A stretch of DNA of 64,000 bases from JAEUKH01 sp964447205 (GTDB lineage Bacteria > Myxococcota_A > Polyangia > Polyangiales > Ga0077539), in contig CAYUSB010000020.1 of assembly GCA_964447205.1 (NCBI GenBank), positions 82,198-146,197 of the forward strand. The letters run 5' to 3'. Each line of letters starts with the position of its first letter. Positions within the stretch are counted from its first letter, which is position 1. Both the position numbers and the translations under genes were made by a program. The notes below the pieces were generated by a model. The model had not been told where the DNA came from, searched no databases, and was given only the letters and a program-made list of their open reading frames with translations. Shown here piece by piece: positions 51,315 through 60,436 of this stretch.

Positions 51315-53114
51315 ATGCAGGTCGTCGTCATCAATTGCGGGAGTTCGAGTGTCAAGTTCGACGTGATCGACGTCGACACGGGGGCCCGGGCGCACAGCGC
51401 GCGGATCGAGCGGGTGGGGACCCCTCAATGCACCCTGTCCCTCGACGGGGCTCCTCCGGTGGGCCACCCCGGGTCGACCCACGCCGAGGCCCTCGAAGCC
51501 CTCCTGCCGCGGGCCCTGGAGGGTCGTGGGGTCGAGGCCGTCGGGCACCGGGTGGCCCACGGGGGAGCCCACTTCGACCGGGCCGTACGCATCGACGACG
51601 GGGTGGAGTCCGTCATCGCCTCGCTCGTCCCCTTGGCCCCCCTGCACAACCCCCCGGCCCTGGCGGGCATCCGGGCCGCCCGGGCCCTTCTGCCCAAGGC
51701 CTGCCACGTGGCGGTCTTCGACACGGCCTTCCACGCCACCCTGCCGCGCCGGGCCCAGCACTACGCCCTGCCCGAGGCCCTGGTCGAGCGCCACGGGATC
51801 CGCCGCTACGGCTTCCACGGCACGAGCCACGCGTGGGTGGCCGAGCAGGCCGCCCAGTTTCTCCGCGAAGACCTCCGCGACCTGCGGCTCATCACCTGCC
51901 ACCTCGGCAACGGGGCCAGCGTGGCCGCGGTCGAAAACGGCCGCTCGGTCGAGACCAGCATGGGCATGACCCCCCTCGAAGGCCTTGTGATGGGGACCCG
52001 CCCGGGCGACCTCGACCCGGGGGTTCTGCTCACCCTGCTCCGCGAGGGGGGGTACACCGTCAACGAGCTTGACCGTGTCCTCAACCAGGAGTCGGGGCTC
52101 CTTGGGCTCTCGGGGGTGGGCAACGACATGCGCGACATCGAGGGCCGTGCCGCCGAGGGGGACGAGCGCTGCCGGATGGCCCTCCAGGTGTTCACGCATC
52201 GCGTGCGGAAGTACATCGGGGCCTACGCGGCGGTGATGGGGGGCGTCGACGCCGTGGTCTTCACCGCCGGGATCGGGGAGAACAGCGCCCTCGTGCGACA
52301 CCGGGCCCTGCAGCGCCTGGAGTTTCTCGGGGCCCGCCTCGACGAGGACCGCAACCGCGACGCCCGGGTGAGCCCGTCGAGCCCCGTGGTTCGGCTGCAC
52401 GAGGACGGGTCGCGGGTGAAGCTCCTGGCGGTGCACACCGACGAGGCCCGGGCCATCGCCCGCGAGACCGCCCTCCTCGCGGGGATGCGCGACCGGGTCG
52501 AGGCCGGGGCCAAGATCCCCATCGCGGTCTCGGCCCGGCACATCCACCTCACCCAGCCCGACGTCGAGGCCCTCTTTGGCCCCGGACACACCCTCACCCC
52601 CTGGCGGCCGCTCAGCCAGCCGGGGCAGTTTGCGTGCGTCGAGCGGCTCGCCGTGGTGGGCCCCAAAGGGCGCATCGAAAAGGTGCGGGTTCTTGGCCCG
52701 GTGCGCCGGGAGTCGCAGGTGGAGATCTCGCGTACGGACGAGTTCGCCCTCGGGGTCGACGCCCCGGTTCGTGACTCGGGCGACGTGGCCAACAGCCCCG
52801 GGATCACCCTCGTGGGCCCGGCCGGTCAGATCACCCTGACCCAGGGGCTGATCTGCGCCCGGCGGCACATCCACATGACCCCCGACGACGCCCGGGCCTT
52901 CGGGGTGGCCGACCGCGACGTGGTGGAGGTGGAGATCGACACCGACGGACGCGACCTGGTGTTTCGTGACGTGCTCGTGCGGGTGTCGCCGAAGTTCGCC
53001 CTGGAGATGCACATCGACACGGACGAGGCCAACGCGGCCCGGATCGTCCCGGGCACCGAGGGGGTTCTGGAGGCCACCACGGGGGCGGCCCGGCTGCGGC
53101 GCAGGCGGGTGTAG
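51315..53114 (+). CDS. Bifunctional acetate kinase / PduL-type phosphotransacylase fusion
   Basis: A 599-residue fusion. Residues 1-395 are acetate kinase: NCGSSSVKFD, GHRVAHGG, FDTAFHATLP (catalytic Asp), YGFHGTSH, GNDMRDIEGR, FTAGIGENS and HTDEARAIARE. Residues about 405-595 are a PduL-type phosphate acyltransferase with its zinc-binding His motifs ARHIHL and RRHIHM and the SRTDEFALG segment. Together they would convert acetyl-CoA plus Pi to acetyl phosphate, then acetate plus ATP, in one protein. In most bacteria these are separate genes. ATG 51315 begins the kinase N-terminus exactly; no targeting peptide for a microcompartment is seen. Confidence 0.93.
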   Translation: MQVVVINCGSSSVKFDVIDVDTGARAHSARIERVGTPQCTLSLDGAPPVGHPGSTHAEALEALLPRALEGRGVEAVGHRVAHGGAHFDRAVRIDDGVESVIASLVPLAPLHNPPALAGIRAARALLPKACHVAVFDTAFHATLPRRAQHYALPEALVERHGIRRYGFHGTSHAWVAEQAAQFLREDLRDLRLITCHLGNGASVAAVENGRSVETSMGMTPLEGLVMGTRPGDLDPGVLLTLLREGGYTVNELDRVLNQESGLLGLSGVGNDMRDIEGRAAEGDERCRMALQVFTHRVRKYIGAYAAVMGGVDAVVFTAGIGENSALVRHRALQRLEFLGARLDEDRNRDARVSPSSPVVRLHEDGSRVKLLAVHTDEARAIARETALLAGMRDRVEAGAKIPIAVSARHIHLTQPDVEALFGPGHTLTPWRPLSQPGQFACVERLAVVGPKGRIEKVRVLGPVRRESQVEISRTDEFALGVDAPVRDSGDVANSPGITLVGPAGQITLTQGLICARRHIHMTPDDARAFGVADRDVVEVEIDTDGRDLVFRDVLVRVSPKFALEMHIDTDEANAARIVPGTEGVLEATTGAARLRRRRV

Positions 53115-53115
53115 G

Positions 53116-53622
53116 CTACAGCCACTCGGCGTCGGCGGGCGGGGGCGGGGCCCCGTAGCGCACCTGGATGGTGCCCGGCCTACGCGGCCGCGGGCGGGGG
53201 TTGGGCGTCGGGGTCGGGTCGGGCGTGGAGGTCGGGCCGGGCGCGCCCGCGTCGGTGTCATCCATGGGACGCGGAGGGGCCCCGTAGACGGCCGTGGGGG
53301 GCACCTGGGGGATCTCGGCCTGGGAGGGCCCGGCGTCGGCGGCGGGGGGCGGAGACGGGGTCTCTGCGGGCCCGGGAAGGGGGCCCTGGGCCGTGGGGTC
53401 GGGTTGGGGGCGGGCCGCGGGGCCCTGGTCGCTCGTGCTCTGGCAGGCGGAGCCGAGGGCCACCGTGCTCGCGAACACAAACAGGGCCGCCCGGCTCAGG
53501 GGGCGGTCGGGCAGGACCGGGGCCGGAGAGTCTCCGCGTACGGTCGCCCCGCAGAAGGGGCACCGCCCCTCGTCGCTTCGCACATGTCGCTGACACCCCT
53601 CACATGGAACCAGATGGCGCAT
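53116..53622 (-). CDS. Zinc-ribbon protein with membrane segment and Pro-rich tail (paralogue)
   Basis: A 168-residue paralogue of 32879-33223: zinc ribbon CEGCQRHVRSDEGRCPFC, a hydrophobic segment (about 42-60, SRAALFVFASTVALGSAC), then a Pro/Ala/Asp-rich tail with VYGAPPRP and VRYGAPPPP motifs. ATG 53622 is supported by GGGAGG about 9 nt upstream and by alignment with the paralogue. It ends one base after the acetate kinase fusion, tail to tail. Function unknown. Confidence 0.78.
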   Translation of the reverse strand: MRHLVPCEGCQRHVRSDEGRCPFCGATVRGDSPAPVLPDRPLSRAALFVFASTVALGSACQSTSDQGPAARPQPDPTAQGPLPGPAETPSPPPAADAGPSQAEIPQVPPTAVYGAPPRPMDDTDAGAPGPTSTPDPTPTPNPRPRPRRPGTIQVRYGAPPPPADAEWL

Positions 53623-53672
53623 CGTCGTCGTCCTCCCGCGTCGCTCCGTCAGGAGGGACGCCATGGCTGTCG

Positions 53673-55505
53673 TCAGGCCTTGAGCCGCATCACTTCGAAC
53701 ACCCGCACGGGCTGGGCGATGCCCTTGGGCTTGATGGGCTCGAGCTCGTGAACCTCGAAGTGGTTGTGTACGAGGGCCAGGGTGGTCTCGGACAGGAGGA
53801 CCTGCATCCCCTTGGCCGCGGAGCAGAGCCGGGCGGCGAGATTCACCGGGGCCCCGATCACGGTGTACTGCATGGCCTTTGAGCTCCCGATGTAGCCCGC
53901 CACCACCTCGCCGGTGTTGATCCCGATGCCGATCTCGAAGGTGGGGAGCCCCTCGGCGGCCCGCTCGGCGTTGAAGGCCCGCAGGTCGTCGAGCATCTCC
54001 AGGGCCACCCGCACGGCCCGGACGGCGTCGTCGGGGTGGCTCACCGGGGCCCCGAAGAGGGCCATGATCTCGTCGCCCACGAACTTGTCGAGGGTGCCCT
54101 CGTGGCGAAACACGAGCTCTACCATGCGCTCGAAATACGCGTTGAGCATGGTGACGATCTGCTCGGCGGGCATGGTCTCGCTGCGCGAGGTGAAGCCCCG
54201 GATGTCGGAGAAGAGCATGGTGGTGGTGCGGGGCTCACCGCCCTGCTTGACCTCCACCTTGCCGCTCACCACCAGCTCGGCGATGGAGGGCGACAGGAGC
54301 CGCTGAAACCGCGCCCGGGCCAGGGCCTCGCTCTCGATCCGCAGGGCCAGGGCCGCGTTGGCGATGTTGAGGGCGGCCTGGTTGGCGATGTTGGTGAAGA
54401 GCTGGAGGTCTTTCTCGCCGAAGGCATTGGGGTTTTGCGAGTCGACCATCATGATGCCCAGAAGCTCTTGTTTGTGCAGCAGGGGCACGGCCATCGAGCT
54501 GCGGATGCCCGTCATGATGATCGACTTCGACTCCGAGAAGCGCGGGTCGAGCTTGGCGTCGCTGGAGAGGACCGCGACCTTCTCTTTGACAACCAGGTTG
54601 ACCACCGTCTGCGACACCACGAGCTCCTCGGGGCCGGGGCGCCGGGCCCGCGAGCACCGGGCCTTGAGCTCGCCCTCGTCGAAGAGGAGGATGACCCCGC
54701 GGTCGGCGGAGAGGAGGTCAAACGAGCGCTCGAGGATCTTCTCGAGGAGGCGGTCGAGGTCGAGCTCGGTCCCGACGGCCCGCTGGAGCTCGTACGAGAT
54801 GCGGAGCTTCTCGTAGTCGCGGCGCAGGACCTCGACGTCGGAGACCCCCTTCTCGGGGAGAAACTGCTGGAGCTCGGCCGCGATCTTGGTGCGGACGTGG
54901 GACTCCATCATGGCTCCGCCGATGGTGACGTTGCGCAGGGACTGGAGGTTGGAGCTGCGGCCCGGAGACCCCGGAGAGACCGACGACCCGGGGGCCGCGG
55001 GGGGGCTCGCGAGGGCCGTGGCGGACGCGGCGGCCTGGACCGACCCGGTGGCCTCGTGGGCCCCGTACATGGGCGCGGCGGGCGGGCGCGGCGGGGCCGC
55101 GGGGGCCACCCCCTGGGTGGGGGCGGTGAAGATCGCGGGGTTGTAGCCGGAGGGCCCTGCGGAGGCGTTGGGGGCCCCGGCGGGGTGTTGGGGCACGAAG
55201 CTCTGGGCCCCGGTCCGCACGTCGGGGTCGTGGAAGAGGACCCGGGTGTTGCCGAGGGAGATCTGGTCGCCGTGGTGCAGGGCCTGCTCGCCCTGGACCC
55301 GCTGGTCGTTGATGTAGGTGCCGTTGAGCGAGCCGAGGTCGCGCAGGATCCACTGGGCCCCGCGCTGCTCGACGAGGCAATGCTGCTTCGAGACGATGCG
55401 GTCGAGGAGCTGGATGGAATTGTCGGGGTGACGCCCGAGGGAGTTGAAGGGTTGGAGGTCGCGCTCCATCTGCCCGTCGGGACCCGTGATGACCAGCCTG
55501 GCCAT
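53673..55505 (-). CDS. FHA-GAF class III adenylate/guanylate cyclase
   Basis: A 610-residue signalling protein. FHA domain (about 1-95: SLGRHPDNSIQL, SKQHC, LRDLGSLNGTYIND) reads phosphothreonine; a Pro/Ala linker follows; GAF domain about 240-400; C-terminal cyclase about 430-605. The cyclase keeps the metal-binding Asp pair (FSDIRGFT and FVGDEIMALFG), the Lys in DKFVGDE, and YTVIGAPVNLAARL with the transition-state Asn and Arg. Thr in YTVIG matches class IIIb enzymes. Product probably cAMP. Last gene of the FHA operon; start ATG 55505. Confidence 0.9.
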   Translation of the reverse strand: MARLVITGPDGQMERDLQPFNSLGRHPDNSIQLLDRIVSKQHCLVEQRGAQWILRDLGSLNGTYINDQRVQGEQALHHGDQISLGNTRVLFHDPDVRTGAQSFVPQHPAGAPNASAGPSGYNPAIFTAPTQGVAPAAPPRPPAAPMYGAHEATGSVQAAASATALASPPAAPGSSVSPGSPGRSSNLQSLRNVTIGGAMMESHVRTKIAAELQQFLPEKGVSDVEVLRRDYEKLRISYELQRAVGTELDLDRLLEKILERSFDLLSADRGVILLFDEGELKARCSRARRPGPEELVVSQTVVNLVVKEKVAVLSSDAKLDPRFSESKSIIMTGIRSSMAVPLLHKQELLGIMMVDSQNPNAFGEKDLQLFTNIANQAALNIANAALALRIESEALARARFQRLLSPSIAELVVSGKVEVKQGGEPRTTTMLFSDIRGFTSRSETMPAEQIVTMLNAYFERMVELVFRHEGTLDKFVGDEIMALFGAPVSHPDDAVRAVRVALEMLDDLRAFNAERAAEGLPTFEIGIGINTGEVVAGYIGSSKAMQYTVIGAPVNLAARLCSAAKGMQVLLSETTLALVHNHFEVHELEPIKPKGIAQPVRVFEVMRLKA

Positions 55506-55625
55506 GTGCCTGCCTCGTTGCGCGCGCGCCCTCGCGCTGTCCGCAGTGCGGCGGAGCATACCGCATCCCCTGGTCCGGCGCGATACACCATTGTGCGCGC
55601 CGGGCTCTGCGCGGGGCGGCGGGCT

Positions 55626-57218
55626 TCAGGGCAGGCGTTGGTTGAGCGAGAGGGCGGCCTGGCGCACGAGGTCGGCCCGCATCCCGTACTTGAAGTTGGA
55701 CCCGCGGTTGACCTCCACCTGGCGCCTCTGGCCGTTGGAGGGGTCGGTGACGATCTGGGTCTCTTCGTCGGAGAGGGAGCCGGCGTTGAGGCCCACCACC
55801 ATGCCGCGGGGCGAGAAGATGGGGCTCCCGCTCGACCCGCCGGCGGTCTGGGCGCTGTGGAGAAACTTCAGGGCCGCGGCGGGGGAGGCCGCCCGGTCGA
55901 AGAAGTCGGTGAGGCGGTTGAGGAGGCCGAGGGTGATGGTGGCCACGGGGGAGCCCTCGTTCATGGTGAGGCCGGGGAAGCCGTAGACGAACACCCCGTC
56001 GCCCTCGTGCAGGGCCTCGAGCTCGGCCTGCGAGGCGAGGCGCACCACCACCGGGAGCCTCTGGGCCGTCCGCACGAGCCCCACGTCGTAGCCCGATCCC
56101 CCGCGGGAGTGTTGGGGGCTCTGGAAGCGGGCGTCGGCGTAGGCGGGGGTGGCCGCGATCTGCACCCCGGGGGCCTTGTTGCGCAGGAGCACGAGCCGGG
56201 CCCCGCGGCGGATCTCGTCGCGGGCCCGCAGGACGCAGTGGGCGTTGGTGGCCACGAGGTCGGCGCTCACGGCGAACCCCGTACAAAACCCGCGCATCCG
56301 GTTGTCTCCGGGCTGCACGAGGGCCAGGAGGTACACCGCGGCCTCGTTGGCCGCCGCGATGCGCGAGCCGGCGTTGCTCGGGTCGGTGGCCGCCGTGGAG
56401 GAGGGCGGGAGCACCGCGGCCCGGGTGGGCTCCGGGTCGCGGTTGTACTCCCGGTCCCAGTAGTACCAGCCCCCAGCGGCCAGGGCCCCGAGCACGAGGA
56501 GGGTGAGCAGGGTCACCAGGATCTTCAGCCCGCGGTGGCTGCGCGACTGACGGTGGAGGGCCTGGTCGATCATCAGGGCCATGGTCTTTTTGCCGATGCC
56601 CCCGCCGCCCCCGCCCCCGACGCTGCCTCCGCCCGCGAAGCCCGTGGGGTCTTGGGACGCGAGGCCGGGCTTGGGGCCGCTTGGGGGGGCCCCGAGGGGG
56701 GGCAGTCCGACGGGGACCCGGCCCCCGGTGCCTTGGGCCACGATGCCGTGAAGCTCCTCGGCCGAGACCGCCAGGGTGGCCTTCGGGGGCGCCGCGGCCG
56801 GGCCCTTGCCCGCTCCCTCCTTCGGGGCCGGGACCGAGGGAACCCCAAACGCCGTAGCCCCCGGATCGACCGGGGGGGGGGCCGGCAGGACGGCCACGGT
56901 CCGGGCGGCCAGGGCCTCGAACTGCACCCGCAGCCGCGGGCCTCCGCGACCGCACTCCAGGACGTCGGCGGGGCTCAGCTTGTGTTTGCCCGTGATGCGC
57001 TGCCCGTTGACGAAGGTGCCGTTGCGGCTCCCCTGATCGACCGCGAACCACGCCCCGCCCTCGCGCACGATCTCGCAGTGTCGCCCGGAGGCGTCGAGGT
57101 CGATGTTGGCGTCGAACACCACGTCGCCGTCGGGGGCCCGGCCGATCCGCACGCGGTCCTGATCGAAGGCGAGCTGCCGACCCGCGTGGGCACCAAACTC
57201 CTGACTCAGCCGGATCAT
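55626..57218 (-). CDS. FHA-domain membrane-anchored trypsin-like serine protease
   Basis: A 530-residue protein. Cytoplasmic FHA domain (about 1-95: RIGRAPDGDVVF, SGRHCEIV, DQGSRNGTFVNG), a Pro/Gly-rich linker, one TM segment (about 235-252, ILVTLLTLLVLGALAAGGWYY) and a periplasmic trypsin-like domain with triad residues in TNAHC, YDVGLVR and GGSSGSP. It would link cytoplasmic phosphorylation state to periplasmic proteolysis. ATG 57218 begins MIRLSQEFG; 40 bp separate it from the phosphatase gene. Confidence 0.9.
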   Translation of the reverse strand: MIRLSQEFGAHAGRQLAFDQDRVRIGRAPDGDVVFDANIDLDASGRHCEIVREGGAWFAVDQGSRNGTFVNGQRITGKHKLSPADVLECGRGGPRLRVQFEALAARTVAVLPAPPPVDPGATAFGVPSVPAPKEGAGKGPAAAPPKATLAVSAEELHGIVAQGTGGRVPVGLPPLGAPPSGPKPGLASQDPTGFAGGGSVGGGGGGGIGKKTMALMIDQALHRQSRSHRGLKILVTLLTLLVLGALAAGGWYYWDREYNRDPEPTRAAVLPPSSTAATDPSNAGSRIAAANEAAVYLLALVQPGDNRMRGFCTGFAVSADLVATNAHCVLRARDEIRRGARLVLLRNKAPGVQIAATPAYADARFQSPQHSRGGSGYDVGLVRTAQRLPVVVRLASQAELEALHEGDGVFVYGFPGLTMNEGSPVATITLGLLNRLTDFFDRAASPAAALKFLHSAQTAGGSSGSPIFSPRGMVVGLNAGSLSDEETQIVTDPSNGQRRQVEVNRGSNFKYGMRADLVRQAALSLNQRLP

Positions 57219-57258
57219 CGGGGGCTCATCCTCGTCCGAGGCTGCGAGGCCACATCCC

Positions 57259-59119
57259 TCAAGGCGTAGCACCCTGGGGCGGAGGGGGCCCTGGGCTCGG
57301 GGCGGGGCCGGGGGCGGCGTCCCCCCAGGCGGGGGCCGGAGGGGCCTCGGCGGGGGCCCCGGGGGCCGCCACGGGGGTCGGTCGGGCTTCGGGGTCGACG
57401 GTGATCGTGCGCGTGGGAGGGGCGAAGGGGGGCTCGGCGGGCTTGAGCATGAAGTACGCCGCGAGCAGGACCCCGACGATGACCCCGGCCACGAGGACCC
57501 ACCCCATCACCCCGCTGCCGGCCTGCATGGGCACCGAGAGGGTCTCTTCGCTCTCGCGGCTGGCCCGCGGGGTCTTGAGCCGCGGGGGGCCCTTGGGCTC
57601 GGTCTCGTCGGGCGGGTCGAAGAGGGCGGCGATGTTGTCGTCGGCCCCTGGGGGGAGCGACTGGGCCCGCTTCACGTCCGACCCGGGGGGGGGCAGGTCG
57701 GGGATCTTCAGGGAGGTCCCGGCCCGTCCGGCCACCAGGGCCTCGATGGACTGCGACAGGACGTAGGGCTGGTACCCGACGGTGGCGTCCTCGTCGTCGC
57801 AGGGCGGCAGGTCGCCGCTGAAGCGGGCCACCACCACGGTGATGTTGTCGTGCCCTCCGGCCTCGTTGGCGTCGTCGATGAGCCGCTGACAGCAGGCCAG
57901 GGGGTCGTCGAGGGTGGCCATGGCCTCGCGGATCTGGGACGACGAGGCCAGGCCCGACAGCCCGTCGGAGCAGAGCATCACCACGTCGTCCTGGCGCAGG
58001 TCGACGTAGCAGAGGTCGACGGCCACGGTGTCGGCGGTCCCGAGGGCCTGGAGGATGATGTGGGCGTGCTCGTAGGTCTCGGCCTGCTCCTCGGTGAGCT
58101 GCCCGGCCTCGATGAGCTTGGCCGCGAGGGACTGGTCTTTGGTGATCTGCCGGAGCTTGCCGCGGCGCAGGAGGTAGGCCCGCGAGTCGCCTACCTGGCC
58201 GACGAAGAGGGTGGTCCCGAACACCCCGGCCACGGTGGAGGTGGTCCCCATCCCGTGCTGGTCGCGGTTGGTCTTGGCGGCGAGGAAGATCCGGGCCCCG
58301 GCCTCTTGCACGGAGGCCACGAGCTTCTGGGCGAAATGGTCGCGGTCGCGGGCCGGGCCTCCGCCCTGGACGATCCCGTGCACCACGTCGCTGGCCATCT
58401 GGCTGGCGATCTCGCCGGCGAGGGCCCCCCCCATCCCGTCGCAGACTGCGAACAGGAGGCCCGCCTCGCCGACCACGAAGTCGCCCGAGACCCCGTCGCC
58501 CCGGGTGACCTGGGTGAGGTCGGCGAGGAGGTAGTTGTCCTCGTTGTGCTCCCGGATGCGGCCGACGTCCGTGGCCCCGGCGATGTGGACCCGCACCTGC
58601 GGCAGGACGGCCTTGGGTGCCTCGGGCTCGGCCTTGGGTGCCTCGGGCTCGGCCTTGGGTGCCTCGGGCTCGGCCTTGGGTGCNNNNNNNNNNNNNNNNN
58701 NNNNNNNNNNNNNNNNNNNNNNNNNNNNNNNNNNNNNNNNNNNNNNNNNNNNNNNNNNNNNNNNNNNNNNNNNNNNNNNNNNNCTCGGGCTCGGCTTCGG
58801 CCTTCAGGGCCACGGCTTCGGCGGGGGCCGCGGGCTCGGCGGGGGCCGCGGGCTCGGGGGGGGCCGCGGCTTCGGCGGGGGCCGCGGGCTCGGCGGGGGC
58901 CGCGGCTTCGGCGGGGGCCGCGGGCTCGGGGGCCACGGCTTCGACAGAGGCCGCGGGTGTTACGGCCTCGACGGAGGCCGCGGCTTCGGCCTTCGGAGCC
59001 ACAGCCTCGACGGGGGCCGCGGGGCCCGCGGCTTCGGGGGGGGAGTCGGGGGCGTCCACGGGGTCGGGAGCGTCCTTCTCCGCGGCGGCGGCGGCTGCGG
59101 TGTCGTCGGGGGTGCTCAT
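57259..59119 (-). CDS. PP2C-family Ser/Thr phosphatase with repeat-rich N-terminus, interrupted by an assembly gap
   Basis: From ATG 59119 (ATGA overlap with the FHA gene) an Ala/Pro/Glu-rich leader (MSTPDDTAAAAAAEK...) runs into 100 Ns; beyond them an APKAEPE heptad repeat leads into a PP2C domain with no intervening stop. PP2C motifs: HNEDNYLLAD, FAVCDGMGGALAG, VGQVGDSRAYLLR, LCSDGLSGL and GGHDNITVVV. A TM segment (about 18 residues, GWVLVAGVIVGVLLAAYF) and a Pro-rich tail follow. It would remove phosphates read by the FHA proteins. The two sides are in different frames only because the gap length is unknown. Confidence 0.88.
58609..58683. repeat. 21-bp tandem repeat adjoining the assembly gap
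   Basis: At least three and a half copies of ggccttgggtgcctcgggctc encode AEPEAPK heptads in the phosphatase leader. The array enters the N-run, so its true length is unknown. Confidence 0.9.
58684..58783. other. Assembly gap (100 N)
   Basis: Exactly 100 Ns, a conventional placeholder rather than a measured length. It falls within a tandem repeat of the PP2C gene, which explains the failed assembly. Confidence 0.99.
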
Positions 59120-60312
59120 CGTGTGGTGGTCCCTGCCCCGGCAGGACGGGTGCCTACATCGAAGCGAAACAGATGGTGGCCGATGCGGAAGATGTCGCCG
59201 TCGACGATCTCGCGCTCGCCCCGGAAGAGCACCAGGGTGCCGTTCGAACTGCCCAGGTCGCGCACCATCACCCTCCGTTGGGGCCGGTCGAGGCGAAACG
59301 CGACGTGGCGTCGCGAGAGGAAGACATCGTCGGTAAACACTACGTCTCCAGACTCCCGACCGACGACGGTCTCGTCGCGATAGAGATGAAACACATCGCG
59401 CGGGACCCCCTCGCTCGTGAGCTGCACGAGGCGCGCGAGGCGGGGCTGCTCGGGGGTCCCGAAGAGCATCACGCCGTAGTGCATCACGGGCCCGAGCGAG
59501 ACCTCGGCGTCGGTGAGGACCTCCAGGCGGAGCACCTGTTGTCCCACCAGAACCACGTCCCCGTGGTGCAGCTCGGTGGTCTCTCGGATGCGGTGGTAGA
59601 CCCCGTTGACGCTGCCCAGGTCGCGGAGGAAATAGCGGTCGCCCCGGCGCAGGATGCGGGCGTGCCGCGGGGAGAGGTACGGGTCGTCGGGGAGGGCCAC
59701 CTGACCCTCGTAGCGGCCGATGTCGGTGGTCTCGCCGGAGAGGCGGTGGCAGGGGCCCTCGGAGCCGTCCTTGAGGATGGTGACGAGCTGCGGGGCGGGC
59801 AGGGCGGACACGGCTCCGAAATTGTCGGTGCGGGCCTCCCCCGCGGGGGACTTCGCCGGGGCCGCGGGGGCGGGGTGGGGGGCCCCTGCGCGGGGCGCCG
59901 CGAGGGCGGAGGCCACGGGCGCGGCGGCAGGGGGCGCGGCGGCGGGGGGCGTCACGGGGGGCGTCACGGGGGCGGCCGGGACCGCGGGGGTGGCCACGGG
60001 GACGGGCATGGCGATGGACGAGGCCCCGTGCAGGGCGAAGCCGCACATGCGGCAGAAGCGCTGGCCTGCGGGGTTGTCGGTGCCGCACTGGCCGCAGCGC
60101 TCCTGGCTCGGGCTTTGGGGCGACGGGTCGGTCGGGGCCGCGGGGGCGAAGGGGCTCGCAGCCGCGGGGGCTGGGGCGGGTGAGGCGGGAGGCGCCGCGA
60201 GGGCCGCCAATCCCTGGGTCGCAGGGATGGAGGTGTCGCGGAGCTTCTGCCCGCAGTCGAGGCAGTACAGTGCCCCCGGAGGGTTGGTGCGCCCACAATT
60301 GCCGCAGAGCAT
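59116..60312 (-). CDS. Double zinc-ribbon, double FHA-domain protein
   Basis: A 398-residue cytoplasmic adaptor. Two zinc ribbons (CGNCGRTNPPGALYCLDCG about 3-21, CGQCGTDNPAGQRFCRMCG about 72-90) flank Pro/Ala linkers. Two FHA domains follow: about 200-275 (IGRYEGQVALPDDPYLSPRH, LRDLGSVNGVYH) and about 310-385 (VGRESGDVVFTDDVFLSRRH, VRDLGSSNGTLV). FHA domains bind phosphothreonine. First gene of the operon 60312-53673; start ATG 60312 set by the first ribbon, stop overlapped by the phosphatase ATG. Confidence 0.9.
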   Translation of the reverse strand: MLCGNCGRTNPPGALYCLDCGQKLRDTSIPATQGLAALAAPPASPAPAPAAASPFAPAAPTDPSPQSPSQERCGQCGTDNPAGQRFCRMCGFALHGASSIAMPVPVATPAVPAAPVTPPVTPPAAAPPAAAPVASALAAPRAGAPHPAPAAPAKSPAGEARTDNFGAVSALPAPQLVTILKDGSEGPCHRLSGETTDIGRYEGQVALPDDPYLSPRHARILRRGDRYFLRDLGSVNGVYHRIRETTELHHGDVVLVGQQVLRLEVLTDAEVSLGPVMHYGVMLFGTPEQPRLARLVQLTSEGVPRDVFHLYRDETVVGRESGDVVFTDDVFLSRRHVAFRLDRPQRRVMVRDLGSSNGTLVLFRGEREIVDGDIFRIGHHLFRFDVGTRPAGAGTTTR

Positions 60313-60436
60313 GACGGCGGGATGAGACACTGTTCGAGCGGGGAGCGTCAAGCGCGGGCGTCGCGGCGGTGAAGATGGTGGGGCCGACCCGGGCGGGGCG
60401 GGCGGGGGCCCCGCAGGAAACGCTGCGAAACGGGAG

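Noticed and set aside
51315..53114. Bacterial microcompartment because of the PduL domain
   Set aside because: No BMC shell genes or N-terminal encapsulation peptide; the domain is fused to acetate kinase.
54036..57269. A 1077-codon plus-strand open frame across the cyclase and protease genes
   Set aside because: Antisense of two genes with complete domain and catalytic motifs; its own sequence is low-complexity Gly/Val/Glu.
57215..60298. A 1027-codon minus-strand frame spanning the N gap and apparently fusing FHA and phosphatase regions
   Set aside because: It joins different frames only through placeholder Ns and turns into Arg/Pro shadow sequence beyond the gap; the ATGA overlap at 59119 defines the real gene start.
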